Positions 10,669-21,883 of a DNA stretch of 64,000 nt are shown piece after piece; the first letter of the stretch is position 1; each line of letters opens with the position of its first letter. Under the pieces are notes generated by a model. The model saw only the letters and a program-made list of their open reading frames with translations, ran no database searches and had not been told where the DNA came from. The stretch lies in NCBI GenBank assembly GCA_000697055.1, contig JNDT01002373.1:51374-115373 (forward strand). Reading direction: 5' to 3'. The stretch comes from Saksenaea vasiformis B4078 (lineage: Eukaryota > Mucoromycota > Mucoromycetes > Mucorales > Saksenaeaceae). The position numbers were made by a program, and so were the translations under genes.

Positions 10669-11319
10669 AGATAAATCAACTACAACGTTGAGAAACACAA
10701 ATAGCACTGGAAATGAGATAAAAAAAAACAATATATTCTCATGGCCATCTTAAATAAACAACATTCACCATTAGCCTGTATGAAATAACATCCTTTGCGT
10801 GAAAGTCTAAGAACCACGATGGTCGGCATCGAAACCTCATTTATTCGACATAAGCGTGCGTTCATTCACTATTAACCCTTCCTCCTGTCACCTTTCGTCT
10901 TGCAGATCGCGTAGCGGTGCTTTTCCATGTCTGGAGCGCTTTGATACCACAGGTTTGCCTTGTGATCATTGTAAACAAAACAAAAAAAAAAGAGGTGAGC
11001 GTCAGGTTCAAGAGCTACACTGTGATTGTTTCCTATTCTTGCCGTGAGGGCGGCAGGTGCAGCAAACTTAAACGGGAACCCCGCAGCACAGTTACCGATG
11101 ATTGGTGGCATAAGAAATGCAGTCCCACATCTCCAAATGATTTTCTCATTTTTTTTTCCGATCATCTTTTTTTTTTTGACGCGGTGGATTGACTCGGTGG
11201 AAAAGCATTACCTCTTTTAGGTCGTGTGGAAGTGGTTGACGTTCCGATATTTATAACCAACCTTTATTCACTGGTACCTCCCTTATCCTTCTTGTTTCGT
11301 TTTATTCTATATCTCGACG
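10669..11319. other. Intergenic, no gene seen
   Basis: Between uL15m and SHMT. Holds A/T runs and short frames without coding character. A TATA-like ATATTTATAA lies near 11250, about 70 bp upstream of the SHMT start, a plausible promoter element (inference). Confidence 0.35.
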
Positions 11320-13343
11320 ATGCTTCGAACTCTGTTGGTTAGCTCCAAGCCTGCTTTGCGTCTTGCAAGACCTGCCGTGCAACAAGCAGTAAGTCGTTCA
11401 TGCTATCAATGATTTCATGAGAACCTAACATTTCCTCCTTCTCGTCCCCCCTTTCACAGCGCCACTATGTGTTCCCTGCCGGCCAGCGAGAGGTAAACAA
11501 ACAAAGATCGCAATGTCTGAAACTAAACGAGATACATGTTACCTACTTGTTAGTTTCTCAATGAACGTTTGGAGAAATATGATCCGGAGATGTTTGACAT
11601 TATCGAGAAGGAAAAGAAGAGACAGCGGGAAAGCGTCGTACTGATCCCATCAGAGGTAATTATGTTTTTCTTTTGTTTATTGATTTGCTTACATCCGTTG
11701 TTTTAGAACTTCACTTCACGCGCTGTGATGGATGCTCTGGGCAGCGTCATGCAAAACAAATATTCCGAAGGCTATCCTGGAGCGAGGTAAACGCTCTCTT
11801 TTTCTTTCCTGCTGCTGAAACTGAACATGGACATGGACATCTAGATATTATGGAGGCAATGAATTCATTGATATGTCTGAAAGACTTTGTCAGAAGCGGG
11901 CCTTGGAGGCCTTCGACTTGGACCCGGCAAAATGGGGTGTGAATGTCCAGTCCTTATCAGGTAAGGAAAAGGTTGGCCACCGTTTGCATTCCGTACTGAC
12001 TACTGGCTGGTTCGATGTCTATAAGGTGCCCCCGCTAACCTGTACGTCTATGGTGCTCTGATGAAGCCCCACGACCGTCTGATGGGTCTTGACTTGCCTC
12101 ACGGTGGACAGTAAGTCTTTGATAGAAAATGGGAAGCGTGTCACTTATCTTGCGTTAGCTTGTCGCACGGTTATCAGACACCTACCAAAAAGATCTCGGC
12201 AGTGTCTTCGTACTTTGAAACATTGCCCTACCGTCTCAACGAGAAGACAGGTTACATCGATTATGATGAACTAGAGAAGAATGCTCTTCTCTATCGACCC
12301 AAGATCATTGTTGCTGGTGCAAGTGCCTATGCTCGTCATATTGACTATGCTCGTCTGCGTGATGTAAGGAAGCGAAGAAGAAGAAAAAACGAATAACGGA
12401 AAAAATCTGGGGAACCTTTTAGATCGCCAACAAATGCAACGCCTATCTGATGTCCGATATGGCTCACATCTCCGGTATGGTTGCTGCTGGCGTCATGCCA
12501 GGTCCATTTGAACATTCGGACATTGTCACCACCACAACACACAAGACACTTCGTGGACCGCGCGGTGCCATGATCTTCTTCAGAAAGGGTGTCCGAGGTG
12601 TAGATAAGAAGGGCAAAGGTAAACGGATAATAACGCATGGTTGCTTTTCGAGTCACACACTTAAACAATGACATTTTAGAAACTTTGTACGATCTAGAAA
12701 CGCCCATTAACCAGTCTGTGTTCCCTGGTCACCAAGGCGGTCCTCATAATCACAGCATTTCTGCATTAGCTGTTGCACTGAAGCAGGTACAGAAAAAAAA
12801 AACGCTCGACTTCTTTTTACTTACTCGCCCTTGCAGGTCAAGTCACCCTTGTTCAAAGAATACCAACAAAAGGTTTTGGACAATAACCAGGCCTTTGCCA
12901 AGGCATTCTTGCAGCGAGGCTATGAACTTGTTTCCGGTGGATCAGATAACCATCTGTTGCTCGTCAATTTGAAGCCCAAGGGTGTGGACGGTGCTCGTGT
13001 TGAACGTATCTTGGAACTCGTCAACATCGCCGCAAATAAGAACACCGTTCCTGGTGACAAGAGTGCATTGATTCCCGGTGGTCTCCGTGTCGGCACCCCA
13101 GCCATGACAAGCCGTGGTTTCAAAGAGTCTGATTTCGAGAAGGTCGTTGGCTACATCGACGAGGCTGTCGCAATCGCCATTGAGGAGAAGGCCAAGGTGG
13201 AAGGCAAGAAGTTGTCCGATTTCAAGAACCACATTGGTGATGGAGAGCATATTGAATCCATCCAAAAACTGAAGGATCAAGTTGCCGCTTTCGCCCGAGA
13301 ATTCCCCACAGTGGGATTTAACGAAAGCGAGATGAAGTTCTAA
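11320..13343 (+). CDS. Serine hydroxymethyltransferase, mitochondrial
   Basis: Ten exons: 11320-11388, 11460-11492, 11554-11655, 11707-11786, 11845-11960, 12026-12110, 12159-12363, 12423-12618, 12680-12786, 12837-13343; 499 residues. Interconverts serine + tetrahydrofolate and glycine + 5,10-methylene-THF, with pyridoxal phosphate. Seen motifs: [53 protein letters not shown], and the PLP-lysine block [14 protein letters not shown] (Lys about 271). [11 protein letters not shown] and [11 protein letters not shown] follow. The first exon ([20 protein letters not shown]) is Arg/Leu/Ser-rich without acidic residues, a classical matrix-targeting peptide, so this is the mitochondrial rather than cytosolic isozyme. 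Length matches the family. All splice sites are GT-AG and keep frame. Confidence 0.96.
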
Positions 13344-16300
13344 GCAAATCATTGTACCAAAGTAAATAGTCCACAATCAACATATACATATAAATTTCTA
13401 ATGATTTCCAAACACGTGCTATAAATCTCTCTCTCTCATCACTCTAGAACAAGGGATGTGCGAATTGTGAATCATCCTGTTACTTTACCAAGATGACTCG
13501 AATGCTACCCTATAGTCCGTGTGGTTAAAAAAACGATCGGATCGAGTACAAGAAGTAGCGGTTACGCTGTTCTCATACGACAATTGCTCACTTTAGCCTC
13601 CGCTCCGTACCCATCCTGTAAAACAATGTGAGTTAACGGGGTTTTGCAATTTGATAAGTTGCTCGTATGTTACATAACAAGATCCAATTTATTGAACTGC
13701 CGAGTGATGTTTCGGGGACAATGTTTGTCGTACTATTATCACTCTTGTAAATAACCCTTCTCCATGGTGCCGTTCCAATGTCGTCAGCTGCCGTGTTTTC
13801 ACTGTGTCATATGAAGCAGGCATCTGCAGATTTGCAGCACATCAGCCTGTTGCAATCAATAGCATTGCGTCATAGCCAAAACCAACGTATGTCAGAATAA
13901 ACATCTTCTGATGTTAGAATTCTTTCACCGCGGCAAAAAAAAAGGAGGGTGCTAGCGTTCCGCGGTGCCAAGGCAAACCTTAACGGCTTCGCGCACAATA
14001 GTTACAATGGATATATTCGCAAGCCAGCGAGCTATTCGCTCAATGGGTGCATGGGCGATTGATGGGTTGCACAGCCTACTTCGTGTGTACTGTGCAGATG
14101 CATCAGGGAATTGAGCGCTTCTTGTATACATCCGGCCATCCATCTTGGAATGCATTGCAGCTGCTAATTATGTTTACTGTCCTTGTTCTACCATGCTTGA
14201 TTTTATCTAGTAGATGGTTCTAAGTACATTATGCTTTGCTGTCAACTTGAGAAAAAGCTTAACCTTATTTTTTTTAAGTGGTTATCTTGACAGCAGTAGA
14301 GGAGAAGCTGCATCCGAAAAGTTACTTGTATCCTTCCATGCATCCATGAGACGAGTTACCATTATCTTACAGGAGGAAATAGCTTCGTAAGGGATGGGGA
14401 GGGGTTCTTTCGAACCAACTTTCAAGCAGATCATAAACTTAACCAACAAGACATCTAGGTAAGATGCTAATTGCGTTAACGCCAACTAAAAAAGGGCGGC
14501 GGGTTATCCAGTTAGTCCTCTGTAGCTGTGTCAGAAATGCAGAACTGGGTACAACTAGAAATAACAGGTAAATCACCTACCACCACACGGCGTTCGCGTC
14601 TTTACAGTCGAGGCACTTGTGTGTTTGGAGAACAATTAGCCATGTGAGAGATGGGTGATGCATGCATGTGAAAGGAGAAGGTCGGGAAAGCGTACGGTAC
14701 ATACAACGACAACAAGGGGTGGGATTGCGCGGGGGTTGGAGCTTCCGCGATCACCAGAGACAGTTAATCCTTATCTACCGCAAAACGGGTGGCAAAGTAG
14801 GTGACATTATGAGCCACTGTTCCGGAAATGCGCTCGCAACCCCCTTCGCTCGTTCCGTCCTATCGTCATTTTTGCACATCGTGGGACTTTTTCTTTGCTA
14901 CTGATCAAACCTGATGATTTCCTTGCTTTTTTCATGATCTGTTGCATTACTGGGTACGGTACAGGTTCCGCATAAAACGTATGCATGATTTTGCCTACGA
15001 AATTATAGATCCACGCCACGCCTGGAAAGCAAAAAAAGAAAAAAGGGAAAAAAAAGAAAAAAAAGTGATGCATCCTTTTTTCTTCCTTTCCTTCTGTTGA
15101 ATATACTTTATTACTTGCTATATATAACCCACACCAAATGGGTTCTCGTAGAAGGTATCCATCAAGCTGGAAAGATATCCATGCACCGCGGTCATGCATG
15201 GTTCCCAGTCGAACGGATTTGGTCGATGTACAGGTAAAGAACAAGACCAAGGATTCCTTTTGTAACGCAAGAGCATCATCATGCCTTCTCAGTAGGATGT
15301 TTCTCTGATGGCGATTCCGTTTGAACAAAGGTAAGCGGTACAGATTCCTCATAACATTGTGGACCCGTCTTTGCACTAGAAGGTCTTTTCTTTTTTGGCC
15401 AGTCAAGCGCAACGGACGCGTGCCGGATGCCTGATCGAATAGTCCTGAAACACGACATATGATTCATGCCTTGTCCCGCCTATGGAGACCGGCCTCATCT
15501 TCGAACTGGTAGCCCATACCATGACACTTCTTTTCAGCAAAGCCGTAGCCGGACTACATACAGTGGATGTTCGTTCCGGATCCTTGCGTTGACCCAAGGC
15601 CTTGCACGGAACAAGGCCTCGAGCGTTCCTTGATAGCGACATAAAACAGATGCATGCATTAATCAATCCTACTGATCGAGACGTTTTTATGCCATCGTCC
15701 GTTTCCCGTGCCGATATATATTCCGTCTTCGACAACGGTACCTCTGTCACGTCCCGGTTCCGCATTTCTCTATCGACATGACAATGAATATCTCGGTTTG
15801 ACGATGAATCTGGCCACCTGATATACATGTGCAATTGCACGTGTAGAACGAGGAGATCAGTGACGCGTAGCCCTGGGAATAAGATGTCCTTTTCTAAAAG
15901 AATCAACATAACCAAAAACCAGCTGCTGCTGGCGACCGGTGAGCTTTCCGTCATAGGCTGTGCATCAACGTAATCAGCATCACCAGGTAAATGTTGCGGT
16001 TAGTGGTGTCATTGGTAAATGTCATGGCGCCATGGAGGGCTCCTTGGCATGGTCAATGGTTGGGGGAATAGTTGAATGGCTTTTTCGCCAACCGCTTTTA
16101 ACCGCTGTTCCATTGCACTCATTCATAGCTCATGACGATTCCTCTTTTCCCCCGAGTTCCCCGAGTTCCCCTACTGCTCCTCATTTTCCCCTAGTATGGC
16201 TACCTAACTGAGGCTGTTTTACATGGTTTTACTGTTTATTATCATTTCCAACATTTCAAAGCAGGATAACGCATAGCTACAAAATCACAGAGATAAAGAG

Positions 16301-16345
16301 AGAGGGAGAGAAAGAGAGATAGAGAAAGAAAAAGAGCGAAGAAGA

Positions 16346-16350
<5 letters not shown>
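13344..16350. other. Long gene-poor stretch with coding-like minus-strand remnants
   Basis: No complete gene was found. On the minus strand, 15403-15954 carries a 183-residue frame starting MTESSPVASSSWFLVMLILL. Other minus frames follow at 15279-15467 (ends KKKRPSSAKTGPQCYEE...) and 14807-15412 (contains YNFVGKIMHTFYAEPVP). Their changing frames suggest a multi-exon or decayed gene running 15.95 to 14.8 kb. I could not assemble a convincing product or name a family. 13344-14800 shows nothing. Confidence 0.3.

Positions 16351-16402
<52 letters not shown>
16351..16402. repeat. (AG)26 microsatellite
   Basis: An uninterrupted AG dinucleotide run just beyond the 3' end of the Ubc6 gene, preceded by about 60 bp of imperfect AG/AAAG. 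On the Ubc6 (minus) strand it is a CT tract in the likely 3' UTR or terminator region. Confidence 0.95.
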
Positions 16403-16407
<5 letters not shown>

Positions 16408-16444
16408 AAAATTTATTTGGCACATAACATCATAGCCTTTTCTT

Positions 16445-17475
16445 TCACGATGCACCTTCGCCACCAGCAGATGATCGTGCAGCCAGTTTGGACATCACAA
16501 GATACACAAAGACGACCAAGATCAGTAACCATCGCCTCCATTGGCTAACCGTCCTTGCCAATGCATTTTGATTTTCATTAGCAACCGCTTCTGTCCGTGG
16601 TTTTGCCGCCACCACAGGCCTTTGTTGTTGTGGTGGTGGTGGTGGCTGCTGTACCCGTCGTCGATTCAATGCAGACGTTGTCTCTGTGTTTGGCATATTC
16701 GGTAAAGGAGCAGGTTCCAATGTACATAACTCCGGAAACACGTCTAATCAAAATGAATTCATCAAAAAAAAAAGATCCCAAAGTAGTGTATTATCGATTT
16801 TTTTTTGGTCTTTACCCCTAAACTTTGCATTCTTCAAATTCGTCTTATGCGACCGGGCGGCGTACATACGTTTTTCGGAATCCGTTGTCTTGATACTTCC
16901 AGTCGTCGTCTCATCCGTCGTCTGTTATAGGTGATGAGTTCCCAAAAAAGAATATCATCCTTACTATTTATTACCATGAAACTCAGCAGTCCGTTTAGAA
17001 TAGTAGCGACAGACCAACTGGGATTCCATAGACTGGGATGAAAGTCGCTCATGGTTAAGCAAAGTCGAGTATCAGGTTGAAATCGTCCCGATGGTGTAGT
17101 CATGCGAATGGCGGGTGGTTTGTAAGGATAATCCGACGGAAACGTTAATCGTCCATAATACTCTCCACCATGATAAGGGGTATCGGGAGGGCCCCGAATG
17201 ACATAGTGCCTAAATGGAAGAGGCTTTAGTACGAAACGACTGACTTGTTTGCTATATTTATACCATTCGAGGATGTTGCTTTCCAATGGTTTTGCAAGGA
17301 TGAAAGGAGGCGGGCTGGAAAACAAAACACACAGAAAGAAAGAAAGAAAGAAAAAAAGAAAAAAAAGAACAGAAGGCGTTAATTTCAAGCTCTATTTTTC
17401 TTTACGATTCTTTTACTTTTTCTGAATTTCCATGTACTCCTTGGTCAATCGTCTGTATGCTGCCTTGGTAGCCAT
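16445..17475 (-). CDS. UBC6: Tail-anchored ubiquitin-conjugating enzyme E2 (Ubc6/UBE2J type)
   Basis: Five exons right to left: 17417-17475, 17264-17314, 16975-17209, 16816-16921, 16445-16743; 249 residues starting [18 protein letters not shown]. An ER-membrane E2 of the ERAD pathway. The UBC fold shows [56 protein letters not shown] and the catalytic-site block [13 protein letters not shown] with the active cysteine near residue 87, the same number as in yeast Ubc6. As in this subfamily the canonical HPN motif is absent upstream of the cysteine. The C-terminus has a Pro/Gln linker and one hydrophobic anchor ([17 protein letters not shown]) with a very short tail, matching the tail-anchor topology. 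Splice frames all agree. Confidence 0.95.
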
Positions 17476-18090
17476 GATGTACGCAAAAAGGGTTCCCGCC
17501 AAGTTAAAAGTGTTTTTTTCACCTCCAACAAAACTGGAAGGCTCAAAATCCTGGCGGACTTTCGCAAGTCACATGCATCAGACGTCATGAATCAATAGAG
17601 TAATTCTTTGTCTCTCATGTATATACTTTACAAATGTATTACGCGAAGACAGTAGAAAATACATAATCATAAAGTATTACTAAAAAAGAAAAGGAATATT
17701 CGCGGTACATGTCTACGATTTATTTCATGGAGATCAATCGAAATTCTAACGAAGAAGAGTAATTATGCGTAGTTCTTTTTTCTTTTCAATCGAAAATGGA
17801 TACTTAACATTTGGACCAAGAAATAGCCTGACTGCTCCATCATACTTCTAAAGAACTACTCGGCCCATTTTCCGGCAATTGATTCTGAGCATCATATGGA
17901 CTGTTTTGGAAAACATCATCTTTCTTTGCTATCAACGGAACTGTTGCAGTACCGGTTTTAATAGTGATGGATTTCACGTGTCTAAATATGATAAAAAAAC
18001 ATACCGCCCAGTTAGAAAGCTACCCCAACGCTTTTCTGTACATCACACAATCCTAAAGTGCGATAAAGCTTATAGTTATAGTAGCAGTTG
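17476..18090. other. Intergenic, no gene seen
   Basis: AT-rich sequence upstream of the Ubc6 gene. Only short frames without coding character. Confidence 0.35.
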
Positions 18091-18967
18091 TTAGAATATT
18101 ACAGAACGAAGAAATGATGTTATGGATGCGATTGTGTACAAACGCACAATATCGTTAGGAGAAACTTTCCGGATCCTAAGAAGAAAAAAGCTTGCAGTTG
18201 CGTTCACGAGAACTGACGTGACACAGACATTAAAAAACATGAATCTGCCCTGAACTAAGTCATAGCGACATCCGTTTCGGATAAACGTGGCACTAGGATG
18301 GGACCCAGTAGGCATTAAACGGAGCGAAATATCCCTTATTTTCAAATCCATTGCAGACATAACGCGTAAGGTCAGCAAAAATAAAGAAAAAGTAGAAAAC
18401 CTTTACAAAGCCATAGTTTACAGTACGTACGTCTTGCGTTGATGCATCCAGTCTCTTGAAAGTCCCGACGACATTCATAGGAACCTTCGATAGTTTATCA
18501 TTCAACCTTCGTATTTGCACAGACATCTGATCAGTCAATGCTGTGTAATTTTAAAAAATCTGGAAAACAAAAAAAAAGTAGATTCATTACCTTACGGAAG
18601 ACAAGAAGTTGGAATACAACCCTTGTTTCTTGTTTTTTTTTTTCCTTTTTACGAAGACTAGGTTTTACCGACAAAGTTGGATTTTCTGGACTTTTCCTAT
18701 TATCCTGCTCTACTTTTAAACTCTTTGGCGTCAGCTCCAAATAAACTTTACGTTGGATAGATTCCTTTTTGCCTACTGTATTCTTGAAGCTCGTGTGGGA
18801 AGGCAAACCTTCCTCTCCACAGGCGCAGAATTTATAGAGATTAGCATAATGATACGTTCAATACACAGACAAGACAACTGTCGCCGGGGAAAACACATAG
18901 TGGTAGCCTTGTCACTCATGCAGGTATCCCCCATACAAAGAGGATTCAGTATCTCCGACTTTTGCAC
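18091..18967 (-). pseudogene. Decayed OB-fold-like locus, weak resemblance to telomere ssDNA-binding (POT1-type) proteins
   Basis: Minus-strand blocks that read like one protein but do not join in frame. A block near 18800-18660 contains RKVYLELTPKSLKVEQDN. A block at 18538-18430 contains SKVPMNVVGTFKRLDASTQD. A block at 18365-18260 contains MSAMDLKIRDISLRLMPTG, and a last block at 18175-18091 contains RKVSPNDIVRLYTI. The order V-x-V-V-G-x-F ... M-D-L-x-I-x-D ... P-N-D-I-V-R-L resembles the OB1 domain of telomere-end-binding proteins. The gap before the third block lacks an AG acceptor that would restore frame, which argues for a broken copy. The resemblance is from memory of the family only; unrelated origin is quite possible. 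Confidence 0.25.
18686..18746 (+). repeat. Dispersed repeat, copy related to 56130-56191
   Basis: About 61 bp beginning CTGGACTTTTCCTATTAT are roughly 80% identical by eye to 56130-56191. Shared core: TTTGGCGT followed by CTCCAA and TAAAC. On the minus strand this is the block reading VYLELTPKSLK. Confidence 0.6.
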
Positions 18968-19242
18968 GACAGGTTACTTAATGATCGTCTCCTTATGAAC
19001 GCATGTTTTTGACAAGCCTGAAGAACAGGCTTTTTCGTAAATTTATCATATTTCATCAAAAAAAGAAAAAAGTACAAAGCAATAATATGTTTTTTTGGAA
19101 CAGTTTGAGGAAAAAAAAAAAAAAAAAAAAAAAAGGTTGTGAAAAAGAGGAAGAAAAGGATTTTCGTCTATAGAATCGCGCAAAATAATTTTTTTTCTGG
19201 GTTTTTTTTTTCTTTTGGAGAAGGTAAGAATGTTAACATCGT
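18968..19242. other. Short intergenic stretch with A-tracts
   Basis: Lies 3' of LARP1. Contains a run of about 24 A near 19111-19134 and a T run near 19203-19211. No gene seen. Confidence 0.4.
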
Positions 19243-21883
19243 TTAAGCATTGACAGCGGCGGGAACAGCAGTAGTGGCGGCGGCGGCACCTGATGGTCCA
19301 CTAACACTTCCTCTCTGTTTCTATAGCAGCAAGTTAATTCATCTCCTTGTTTGGTTGTTTTCCTGTTTTAACTTACGCCGTGATGAGGGACCTTGTAGCA
19401 TTCACCTTCTTCTTTTTTCGGTGCTTCAGCATTTCTAAAGTCCTGAACCGACTTGTACTTTGCAAGGAGACCAGACAAACGTTCGTTGACTTCTCTCTTC
19501 TTCTTATCCTTGCGGTAGTAGAGATAGGCCCAGAACTTCTCGAGACCGTAGAGATGTCCATTGTCATAATCAGCCAAGGTCAGCTCCTGGAAATCTTCAA
19601 ACACTTCGTTACGGAAACGCTTCTCAAGACCGTACGAATAGAGACGGAAGAGACATTCAAGACCGTATCGGTAGTTTTGGTTCGCATCTTCGACAGCCAA
19701 CTTCTTGAATTCGTTGTACATGCGCTTGTTGAAGTGGTCACGCAAGAAGTGGGACCAGAATCGGAACAAGGTGTTCATTTCTTGGGATTGACCGACACCC
19801 AACTGTTTGCGTTCCTTCAGTGCCTTGGCGTGGTACTTGAAGTATTTGTGCTGAACAAATCCGTTCTCACGCAAGAGTTCGTGGCTGGGATGTTGGAAGT
19901 TGGGGAAGGAATGGGCCATATCCATGGAAGTCGACAGCATGTCGGTCATAGCAGGCGATTTACCCAAGCTGGTAGACAACAGATCCGCAGGGTTGTAGTG
20001 ATATGGCTGATCACTGAGAACCCAACCGACGTGGCCGTGATCGTGATCCTTTTTGCTACCTGATCGAGGTGTAGATCCGTAGAAAGCGCTGCTGGGAAGC
20101 GATTCGGGACGGACTGGGTAGAATCTAGGAGCCTTCTTGGAAGTCTTGATACTAATAAATTACATATGCTACAGTTCAGCCAATGTCTTTACCGTAGACG
20201 AAAAAAAAATAATAAAAATAATAAAAACTTACGGTTTGGCCTTATTGCTAGGCTTGGGCACTTCGCTCTCACGCTTAGCGCTGGCGCTAAGTTGTGCAAA
20301 CTGCTCGGAATCGATTGTACCGACCTTGACATTATTTGACTTGAACTCGCGCATACCACTTTCGTACTCATAAAGACCTTCGTTGATCATTTCTGAGATT
20401 TCGTCGTTCATCTTTGCACGATCAAACGAAGTGTGTGTCTTATCCCGTTTACGCTGAGTGACAATCATAATTCGTGCAACCATATCATCATCCATTTCCA
20501 AATCATCATCATCGTCAAATTCGGAGTCATCGTCAGACAGATAGTACTTCTTCACAGTATTTGCACGGCTGCCATCCACCCAGTCATCTTCAAAGTCAAA
20601 TAAATCATCCTCCTCCTTCTCTGCTTCCTTCACATGCGACTTGCGGCGCTCAGCACCGTTGAGCACAGGCATCGGGGGTTTCTTGGACTGAACAATAGAA
20701 GGTCCGCTACCAGCCAAGGAGGCCAGGGTTGGGTGAGCAGCGGCGGGTTTGGGGACTTCGCGCGTGGTTTCTTGGCTTGCCACGGCTGGAAGGACCCATG
20801 TTTGCCATCCTTCCTTTCTACGGATCTTGCCATTGCTGGTCTCCAGCAATTCGCTCTGCTGCAGTGCCTCAACAATCAAGTTGACATCAGTAGTCAATCC
20901 CTTGACACGATTAAAGTTGGCAAGCAACTTAAGATCTACATAACCCTGTGCATCCATTTGACCACGCAAAAACAGATCTTTGCAAAGATTGTCGATGCTG
21001 AAGTAGTACTCGCTGGATAAGAAGTATTATTAGCGACAGGCTCCTTGTCAAAGAGAACCATTTGATAACGTACATTTGCTGCAAGATGTACATCTTGAGG
21101 GTTTCGGCATCAACGTTGACATACACCGGTCTTGAACGCGTGGGAAAACCGAATTCATGACGACGGAAACCGCCGCGACCACGGCCACGACCACGGCCTC
21201 GGAAGGAAGTACGAGAGAATCGGATGGCAGCTGCTTCAGCTTCCTGGGCGTCATTGGTTTTACATTCACCGGCAGGAACATCAGCCTTGCTTCCCTCCTC
21301 CTTCTCCTTCTTCGTCAGTGATGGTTGACTTCCACGACGAGCCTTTCTATCCTTGCCAAGCGAAGAACGTCCGCCACGAGTGCTACGCGAGCGGCCGGTA
21401 GGAGTGGGAGTAGAATGTGTGATGGTCGGGGTATAAGGTTTCCACTGACCTCTGCCTTTAGGGGAAGTTGTCAGTTACATACAAACCCCACAATTAGATA
21501 ATCAAACCACGTTACCCTTGGGCAGAGAGAGCTTTTCCTTCTTTTGTTCTACAGTTTCTTCTGCTTCCAAGGTTTCTTGAGGAGCAGGCCATGCTTCTGA
21601 CCATAGTTGAAAAAAAAATAAAAAATAATGAGCAACAAAAGAACTGATTCACCCCCTGTCTCTTCTTTGAATTTTTACCGGAAGCTGCAGCTGCGAGTGG
21701 GGTGGATTCCGAGGCTTTTCCATTTTCTGCCACCGTCGACTTGCGCACCTCCCACACATTGACAGGAGGGGCAGGTGCAGGAACGGTTACTGGTTTTTCA
21801 GAGTCTTTCTTGGTGGTATCGTCATGTTGTTCGACAACAACGGCCTCGGGTTTTTCTGCATTGCAAGGTGTGGTGCTGACCAT
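19243..21883 (-). CDS. La-related protein 1 (La motif + DM15/LARP1 region)
   Basis: Six exons right to left: 21679-21883, 21516-21596, 21074-21455, 20233-21012, 19377-20151, 19243-19314; 764 residues starting [18 protein letters not shown]1 binds mRNAs, notably 5'-terminal oligopyrimidine messages via its DM15 region, and controls their translation and stability downstream of TOR. An RG-rich patch ([14 protein letters not shown]) precedes the La motif at about residues 205-290: [56 protein letters not shown] long acidic linker ([18 protein letters not shown]) follows. The C-terminal DM15 repeats occupy about 560-715 ([52 protein letters not shown]). The exon join QQ|IEYYF restores the La motif exactly, supporting that splice site. 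An Ala-rich tail ends the protein. Confidence 0.94.

Noticed and set aside
15403..15954. Possible seipin-like gene (VQLHMYIRWPDSSSNRDI followed in another frame by FIVMSIEK)
   Set aside because: The match needs an unsupported frame jump and no other seipin landmark follows. Too weak to call.
16141..16180. Short CCCCGAGTTCC tandem as a possible regulatory array
   Set aside because: Only two to three imperfect units, with no gene start nearby.
19347..20063. 238-codon plus-strand frame opposite LARP1
   Set aside because: It is the antisense of the DM15 exon. The minus strand has the conserved family sequence.
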